Assembly: GCA_036346375.1 (NCBI GenBank)
Contig: CM070515.1
Coordinates: 13,414,423-13,478,422 of the forward strand
Direction of reading: 5' to 3'
Length of the DNA stretch: 64,000 bases
Source of the DNA: Guadua angustifolia
Taxonomy: Eukaryota; Streptophyta; Magnoliopsida; Poales; Poaceae
Made by a program: the position numbers and the translations under genes. Shown one piece after another: positions 57,226-64,000 of the stretch. How positions within the stretch are numbered: the stretch's first letter is position 1; the number at the start of each line of letters is the position of its first letter. The notes beneath the pieces were generated by a model. That model was not told where the DNA came from. It did not search any database and was given only the letters and a program-made list of their open reading frames with translations.

Positions 57226-57559
57226 GTACCAGGTTGTAAATAGGTCCCCTGTTAGGGGCTCGAGGTATTATATGATTGACGGAAAAATATACCCCATATA
57301 AATCCCCAATTTTCTATAGGGCCCGTTGATGTACGCTGCGGTGGTGATATCAATACATATATTGCACAACTGAATTTTCACATATAGAAAATATTTGGTT
57401 TATTTCCACATAATAACTGCAACGGGGAAGCTGTATGATATGCAGTTGGTCAAATTTGGAGCAAATTTTTTGCGGCGTGTAATACTGCATGCCCCCAACA
57501 TGATATTGGTAAATTGTAATTCTATAAGAGTGGTCTTGCAATTAATTTAACTCTTTTGA

Positions 57560-58680
57560 TAAGAGATTTAGCTAGACCATTCTAAGTATTTATATAAGAT
57601 ACTGAATGTTTCAAATTAATTCCCAATGACATACAGTAATCATTTAATGCCCTTGAAGTAATTCAGCGGCATTATCCATTCTAATGGATTTTATCCTATG
57701 TTCAAGATAATTTGCTTTTAGTCTTATGATTTGAGCAATTAATTTGGCAAAAGCATGGTTCCTTATGGATAAGAGACATACGTGGGACTATCTTGTAGAT
57801 GCATCAATGAGCACTATAAAATACCTAAATGGTCCAGATAATGGTTGAATTGGACCATATATATCTCCTGGAATTCTTTCAAGAAAAGTAAGTGGTTCAT
57901 TTTTAATTTTAAGATAAGAGGATCTTAAAATTAATTTCTCAATTGTATATGCAGTGCACACAAAATCTGACGATTTTGAAAATTTTGCAATAGATATGGG
58001 CAACGTATCACATGCTGCAGGTCCTCCATGTACACACGTGCACACCAACTAAAAAATCATAAAAATTCTAAAAATTGTAGATTTACTTCATATATTACTC
58101 TACCTATGTATAAAGTTTCAAGATCAAATTCATTATATATCGAGAGTTACAAAAAAGAGAAAATTCTTCTTTAAACTCGTTAGAATTTTCTCTTTTTTAT
58201 AACTCTTGATACATAATGAATTTGAACCTACAATTTTATACATAGGTAGAGTAATCTATGAAGTACATCTACATTTTTTCAGAATTTTTCGTGATTTTTT
58301 TAGTTGGTGTGCACGGTGTGTATACGGGAGGGCCTGTGTGCACAGGATACGTTGCCATAGATATGTTGCGACCAACAGAATTATCAATAATTTTTCTCAT
58401 CATCCCTAGGCCAGGATGACCAAAGTGATCATACCAAGTCTTGAATTTATCAAGATTTTGAAAAATTATCTTATACGCAACATGTGGTATGGGTTTGATG
58501 TATGTATAGTACAATCCAGATGTCAAAGAAGAAATTTTCTCAAACATTTGCTTGTCATATCCGTTATCTTTAGTGAGAAAGAGATATTCCTCACCATTCT
58601 CAGTATGAGTTTCAACATGAAAACCATTTAAACGGATATCTTTAAAACTGAGTAAGGTACAAGTTGAATCAGGATACAAA
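57560..58680 (-). pseudogene. Integrase remnant of the copy-B Copia
   Basis: On the minus strand a pre-integrase region is readable (KFKTWYDHFGHPGLGMMRKI, near 58420). After an inserted foldback MITE, the integrase start reads IKNEPLTFLERIPGDIYGPI and GPFRYFIVLIDASTR. The zinc-binding region is split by the MITE at 57999-58356. Stops follow downstream. Confidence 0.8.
57999..58356. mobile_element. Foldback MULE-type MITE
   Basis: The element is 358 bp with ends GGCAACGTATC and GATACGTTGCC and a perfect 9-bp duplication ATAGATATG (57990-57998 and 58357-58365). Nearly the whole element is an inverted repeat (GTGCACACCAACTAAAAAA on the left, its inverse on the right; loop around 58170). The 9-bp duplication points to Mutator-type transposase. 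Confidence 0.87.
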
Positions 58681-59130
58681 AGTGCATTCTTGATTTTTAT
58701 TTTTTACACATAAGGAGAGTAACTGTGGCCTGTCTTGAACCAACTATCAATGCATCATCGTTCTGCAATGGTCATAATATTTCTATTTTTCTTTGTAAGT
58801 GTATGAAAATATTTTATCTCCCTTAATATGGTGTTAGTGGTACAACTGTTCACTAAACAAATTTCTTCTTCCATCAGATTGCTTCTCATAACTCCTTGTG
58901 GAATTGCTCGATGTGGTAGAACGAAGCAGTGCTGATAACGTGTTTTGATGGGAAGAATTGAGAGATTGTTAATGATTCATAATCCTCGTTAGTGTTTGAT
59001 CACACACATATATATACAAGATTGGAGTGTCTGTCCGAGAGAAGACATCTCTCTGAATTGGCATCTTTTGGCAATTAACAACTGCTAATTGCAGTTATAC
59101 AAGATTGATCACATGATTAATTTCGTAACA

Positions 59131-59795
59131 GTTTCTATCTGTTTGAAGGGTTCCCAACCTGTACACTTCTTTTGTCTCTTTGCTGGCCTTGGTTATATCT
59201 TTATACGAAATGTTATCTTTTGTCCAAGCGTAAAAGAGGCAGCAATTTGGTTCACTTGATTAATTTTGTATTAACTTCCTAACCTTGTTTTATTTTTTTA
59301 CTTAATCCCACTAAGACGATCCACTTTATCATGTTAAGTGGGAGTCCTGTATGTTAATCAATTCACCTTTTGTGAAAGCATTGGTATAACTAAAAACCAA
59401 AAGTTACAGGAATAATATTTTTTTGGCTTATTAAGAGTTGATTTTAGACCACTACAACTAAAGTTGGGATAAATTACCCACCTTTACTATGTATAAAAGC
59501 AAAATTCTTTCAAACTACTTAAGCCAAAAGACTGAATTTAAGATATAAATTAAAAAGTCTAAGCCTAAACAAATGGATAGCTTTTAACTTAGTTTTTTCA
59601 AAAAGCCTAAATATAACTTAAAACTAAAAGCTATTGGAAATGTATGTCTTTCCTTATTGATGTTTATTTTTAGACTAAAATCACTGAAATAATGGCAAAA
59701 TTATTTACGACTAGAACGTATAAAAACATATCGTTTTTAAGCAGCTTAAATAAAAAATTAAGAAAAGAAACAAAGGCTAAACAAACATGTCGTAA
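59131..59795. other. Sequence between the copy-B Copia and the host gene 5 flank
   Basis: The part 59230-59380 is an inverted match to 34510-34650. The part 59390-59790 resembles Tourist-like MITE sequence (GGCTAAACAAACATG and similar phrases on both sides of 59571), probably one or two degenerate MITEs. No gene is seen. Confidence 0.45.
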
Positions 59796-60238
59796 CTCGT
59801 GACTGGCCGGAGCAAAGAATCCTTGCTTTAGCAGCCACGTGGGCTCTGCGCCGGTGGAGAATCTTGACGGGTTTGTTACCGCTTATCCGCACTACCACCG
59901 TCGATGCTTAAACCGACGGTTCAGATCTCGCGTGTGGAAACAAAGAGCAGTCCGCAACCGCACGAAAGCGACCAAAAGGCTCTTGTCCCTCCGCTCCAGC
60001 CGCACGGCCCCGTGTTTACTGCGCCACCGTAGCTTATCACTGACGTGTGGGCTCGGGTGTTGCATGGTCCCACCTGTCACTTCCTAGAGCACGGGGTGAG
60101 TAGTTAACGCGGTGCGGCCTCCCTCACCGCAAGCGCCTCGTCTCCACTGAACCAAAGCCACACCTCACTAATCGACAGTCTCCACTCTTCTTCTTCGCCA
60201 TTGCGGAGCACGGGAGGGAGCGCTGAAACTGCTTCACC
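59796..60238 (+). promoter_or_regulatory. Promoter and leader of host gene 5
   Basis: This is the region directly upstream of the ATG and is GC-rich. A second, gene-less copy lies at 38712-38768 and 46994-47640, split there by the MULE and a MITE. I see no clear TATA box, as is common for broadly expressed plant genes. Confidence 0.5.
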
Positions 60239-63200
60239 ATGGAGAGCGGACACAAGAGCGGAGGCGGCGCTTCCGGTGAGCCTCCTCGCCGTCGGTATTG
60301 TGAAATTTCTTCCTTTTTTGCTTATTTTTTTTCTTCCTGTGATGTAATGGAGTGGCGGTTTTGTTTGGTTTGTGTGCAGGAGGCGGCGGCTTGTGCAACG
60401 CTTGTGGGTACCAGTACCCGAACGCGCACCCCAGCGCCAAGCAGCGGCGCGCGCACCGCAAGCACTGCGGCAAGCCGCCGTCCGCCGCCGCCGCCGTGGA
60501 GGAGGGCTCCGGGGAGCGGGACGGTGAGAAGTTGCTGCTAGGTATTGCGCAGTTTTTGTGCCTTGCCCTGGTGGGTTGCTGCGTCTGAGCTTCACTTGGC
60601 TTGACCCGTTTGCTTGCGTGCGTTCTAGGTGAGGGTGAAGGGGGAGGGGGAGTAGGAGAGGGAAATGGCGCGCGTGCGGCGGATTGTGGCGGCGGTTTGC
60701 CTGGATCTGCGCGGAATGTTGGGGATGTAGTGGAGAACGAGGACAATGCCGGTTTGTTCTAATTCTTTATCCCTGAATATTCTTTTTTTTTTATCGGAAC
60801 TCTCCCTGAATATTCTTGCTATTTGTTCTCTTTTCGTTAGTTTCTGAAGTAAAATTTTTCGATAGAGATTTGGTTGGTGAAAAGTTGCTGCTTTTTTTTT
60901 ATTTCCCAATTGGTCTTATTAGAGAAGAACTTTCATGATTATGTGGAAGAGGCTGGAATAAATGCATGATGGTTCTTAGTCTTCTCGATTAGCGTAGCAA
61001 TGCTCAGAATGTGTCTACTTTCTTGTCATCTTCGGGGTGGGTTAGGATAATATTCTTTTGGCTTAGTAATGTTTTGAAACTTCTTAGCTGTTTACGTTAA
61101 CTTCCAGACCGTACATATCAATCTTGGTGGAATAATGTGGTTCAGTAAATTAGTGACGCCGGCAGCTTGTTGCTTAGTACTAGGCATGGGATTCCCCATC
61201 TTGTTAAATTGTCTCCATCCTGTGCTGGTAGCATAACTTCACTGCCAGAAAGTCCAGACCTATTTTAATATTCACTGTGCTGTAGATGTACACTTTCTTC
61301 AATGCATATTTTCACCGCTGTTATATTTTTCGCGACTATATTGCATATGTATGATTTATTTCGTGGATGTCTTTTGTAGAGCATTCTTCTCCTAATGGTA
61401 CTGGAATTCTAGACATCATCAATAAATTCAGTGAAGATTGCCTCACTAGTTGCGATGACACCCCTTCTGAAATTGCTCCCAAGGACACTGGAATTGATAA
61501 CGATGAGATTCAAACTGAAGTGGCCACGCGGTTATCTGAAAATGCACCACATCTTGATGATGGGCTTCCATCTCAGCCAACATTTAGTTCTGATTGGCGT
61601 CAGGATGCTTCCACTTCTGTTCTTCCACCAGAGCCAGAAGATGGTACAAGATTCTGTTCAGATTTCTCTGTAGATGAAATAAATAACTCAAATGTTATGT
61701 ATCTGACAACAAATGCTACTGCAGGTGAAGTTTCTGCTATAGTTGTTTGTCCGTATGATATTGCCTTTACTGAAGTAGACGGTATGATCAACACCATTGG
61801 CAAAGGCAAAACTAGCGAATACATATTGGTTAAAGGCAGTGAGATTGATTCCTCCTGTCAAGAGAAGCCACAAACCAAGATTGACGAGGGGCATAGTGCT
61901 ACTACAGTAGAGGAGGATCCATCTGTCAATAATTTTAATGTGGTTTCCAAAGAAGAAATCCCTGATGAAGAGACTGAATCCAAGGAGCAAAGCAGGCTTA
62001 TTTTAACTGACTCAACAGATCAAGTTTCTACCATCAAGGAACCTGTCAATTTATTTGGGAATAAGGAGTCGTGCACTGAGAAGCTTGTTTGTGCAGATGT
62101 TACCAGTGGTGATGATTTATTTGAAGTTGCTACTAGTGGTTGCAATTTGGAGGCACCGGACAGTGTCAAAACCATACTGCAAACTGACTCGACCTCTGTG
62201 GCAGCAGATCAGCTGACAATCCCCAAACAGATGGACATTGAGGAACGACAGCATTGTCCTGATGCAGGTGAGAAATTGAGTTTTGTGCTGATGTTCTTGT
62301 CTTCTGCATTTGTATTTATTTTTATTGTTTGGTTGTAATTATCATAATTAATCTGTTAAGAAGAAGTGGTTAAGTCTAGGTTTGGCTAGTTATCAGATAG
62401 TTTATGTTTCTCCATTATGCTTGTAGTGACCAACAAGTGTGAAATAGTAATCCCAAATATGCTGACTTTTTTAGGGCTGTGCTCGTTTTTATCCAAATCA
62501 CAGAGATCATTTCATCTTCTGCTTGAAAGTTATTGCATGACAGCTCAATTAGAAGGCCTGAATGTGCAATCATGGGGCCCTATATTTTGGGAAAAGGTGT
62601 CTAGTTAGGTAAAATTTTAGGACCAGCACATATTTCTACTAGTAGAATATGTGCTGGCAAGTCAATCTAATTAAGAGATACAATACAGGCCTGACAAGTG
62701 GCAACATGTTCATCAATACCTCCCAGTAATTTTACGTTCCATATGATCTCTGTTTATGAACTGAAATATCACGAGCATTCTGCAGATTGGGTCATCATCC
62801 AAGCTGTATCAAGTATTGGACCTGCTGCAGGTGCTGAATTCATGTCTGCTGCTAGTGCTGCTAACCTTACAAAGAGTGTTTGTTCCTCTGAAGTGACAAC
62901 AGGAGATGGCATACCAGAAAATGTGAGTCATACAAGTGGTATCACTTTCATGCCATCTCATGTTGACCTAGCAGAGCTTGACACGTACCCTACTTCTCAT
63001 GAGATTGATATGGTAAGTAGCCAAGATGGTGTTGAAGAGAATAGACAGAATGTAAACGTAAGTACAGAGCTTACATCACATGAGGTGTGCAGTATAGATG
63101 TTGAAGAAAAGCAGCATATCGAAGATATTACAGCATGCAGAACTTCTCATGAGGCTAATGCAGTGTGCAGTACAGGTAATTTTGGAGAACATAAGCAGAA

Positions 63201-64000
63201 TGAAGAAACTATTGCAGAAGCTGGTTCTAAGATCAGCATAGTACAGAGGACAAGTAGTGTTGAAGAAAAGGAGCAGATCGAAGATGTCATTGCAAATCCT
63301 GCTTCTAACAAGATCGATGTGATAAGCAGCAGAGACATTGGTGAAGAAACGAAGCAGAGTGAGGTTTATGTGGAAACTACTCGCGATATAACTGTGACAT
63401 GCAGGGTAGAAAATGTTGAAGGAAAGAGGCAGAATGAAGAGATCACTGCAGACCCTACCTGTGAGATCAATGCAGTGAATATCCCAAGTAATGTTGAATT
63501 AAAGAAGCAAAATGAAGAAACTACCAGAGACCTTACTGCCTGTGAGATCAATATGGCGAATACCACAGATAATGTTGTAGGAAAGAAGCAGAATGAAGAA
63601 ATTACTACAGACCTTATTCACTCTATCAATGTGATAGGCAGCCCTGACAGTGAAGATAAAAAGCCGCATGAGGACATGACTGAGGGCCCTAGTTCCCATG
63701 AAATCATTGCGGTACATGGCACTGATAATGTTAAAGAGAAGAATGAAGATACTATGTCAGACCCAACCTCTTACCAGATTGCGGTAAGCACTACTGACAG
63801 TGTTGAAAAGAAGCAGAATGAAGAGATTACCGCAGACACCACTTCTCGTGGGATCAATGTGGTACACACCATTGATAATGTTGAAGGAAAGAAGAACGGA
63901 GAACGTACTCCAGACCCTACATCTTGCAAGATTGATGCAGAAAGCAATACGAATGGCGTTGAAGAGAAAATGCAGAATGAAGAAATTGCGGTGGACTCTA
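60239..64000 (+). CDS. Host gene 5: C2H2-like finger protein with long acidic repeat region (partial)
   Basis: Visible exons are 60239-60275, 60380-60523, 60629-60751, 61380-62267 and 62786 to beyond the window; introns are GT-AG and the phases join. The N-terminus reads MESGHKSGGGASG, then a finger-like LCNACGYQYPNAHPSAKQRR followed by AHRKHCGK (Cys-x2-Cys, later His and Cys). This matches plant C2H2-like proteins in which the motif reads CGWxYPNxHPSAKxRRAHKKHCGK. Exon 4 is acidic and Ser/Thr-rich. Exon 5 consists of about 13 degenerate repeats of about 27 residues around (V)E(E/G)KKQNEEITADPTS. The 3' end is not in the window. The function is unknown; a nuclear location is plausible. Confidence 0.8.
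63015..64000 (+). repeat. Tandem coding repeats in host gene 5, exon 5
   Basis: About 13 units of roughly 81 bp start with sequence like 'gttgaagaaaagcagaatgaa'. Units vary from 70 to 95 bp but keep the frame, so selection for coding length is likely. Confidence 0.7.

Larger units (their letters stand above)
52653..59130 (-). mobile_element. Copia element of copy B (two LTRs, nested insertions)
   Basis: LTRs of 185 bp each lie at 52653-52837 and 58946-59130 (ends TGATGTGG/TGATGGG and CGTAACA). The flanking bases share GTTT, consistent with an imperfect target duplication. A PBS-like CGTTATCAGCAC lies on the minus strand next to 58946, and a polypurine tract (gggggag) lies at 52838-52844. Minus-strand coding remnants in order are pre-integrase (58680-58366), integrase (57998-57560), RT (55354-54250) and RT C-terminal/RNase H (54155-53065). 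Gag is missing. Three later elements interrupt it. Many stops make it dead. Confidence 0.83.
52156..60125. repeat. Segmental duplication, copy B
   Basis: This is the counterpart of copy A (34901-47640), in the same order and orientation. It keeps the complete Copia element with two LTRs and the promoter region attached to host gene 5. It lacks the F-box element and MULE of copy A and has its own insertions at 53648, 55609 and 57999. Because the gene is attached here, copy B is probably closer to the ancestral arrangement. Confidence 0.82.

Overview
This window is nuclear DNA from a grass, most likely a panicoid-type Poaceae. The reasons are GC-rich exons next to AT-rich introns, a Sirevirus (Copia) with CCGG-rich LTRs, Tourist, hAT and MULE MITEs, a Helitron carrying a gene fragment, and host proteins of typical grass type. 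The species cannot be fixed from sequence alone. Most of the window is nested transposable elements around a few host genes.

Layout. 0.2-16.1 kb: a decayed Copia element (Copia-1, + strand) split by an 11.3-kb Sirevirus (1503-12850, minus strand, TSD TGGCC). The Sirevirus has two long LTRs, a 744-codon gag, a frameshifted pol and an extra 540-codon ORF in the env position. 16.1-20.2 kb: gene scraps (a sulfotransferase piece, a Copia RNase H piece) and a hAT MITE. 20.9-25.9 kb: host gene 1, a three-exon gene for a Lys/Glu-rich 'myb-like protein X'-type protein. 26.6-30.7 kb: a short minus-strand Copia (Copia-2) whose upstream LTR holds a hAT element, with a Tourist MITE inserted in the hAT target duplication. 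30.7-33.7 kb: host gene 2, a three-exon GH17 + X8 endo-1,3-beta-glucosidase; an inverted-repeat element ends about 5 bp before its ATG.

34.9-47.6 kb and 52.2-60.1 kb are two diverged copies (A and B) of one segment made of Copia remnants and the 5' flank of host gene 5. After duplication, copy A gained an F-box-fragment element (34979-36407) and an 8.2-kb MULE (38769-46984). The MULE has long TIRs, a perfect 9-bp TSD and an open five-exon FAR1-type transposase of 877 residues. It also carries alpha/beta-hydrolase and AP2 exon fragments. Copy B gained a Tourist MITE, a 1.6-kb hAT element and a foldback MULE MITE.

Between the copies lie a frameshifted small membrane-protein gene (host gene 3, 47.8-48.2 kb), a second copy of the inverted-repeat element, a 1.2-kb Helitron carrying a receptor-kinase (NIK-type) transmembrane exon, and a 141-codon ORF (host gene 4, 50.8-51.2 kb) whose expected ATG reads ACG. 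Host gene 5 (60.2 kb to the window end) encodes a plant protein with an N-terminal C2H2-like finger followed by a long acidic region; its last visible exon is built of about 27-residue repeats and runs off the window.

The host genes show no shared pathway. What links the window is repeated transposon insertion, gene-fragment capture and one segmental duplication that copied a promoter region without its gene.
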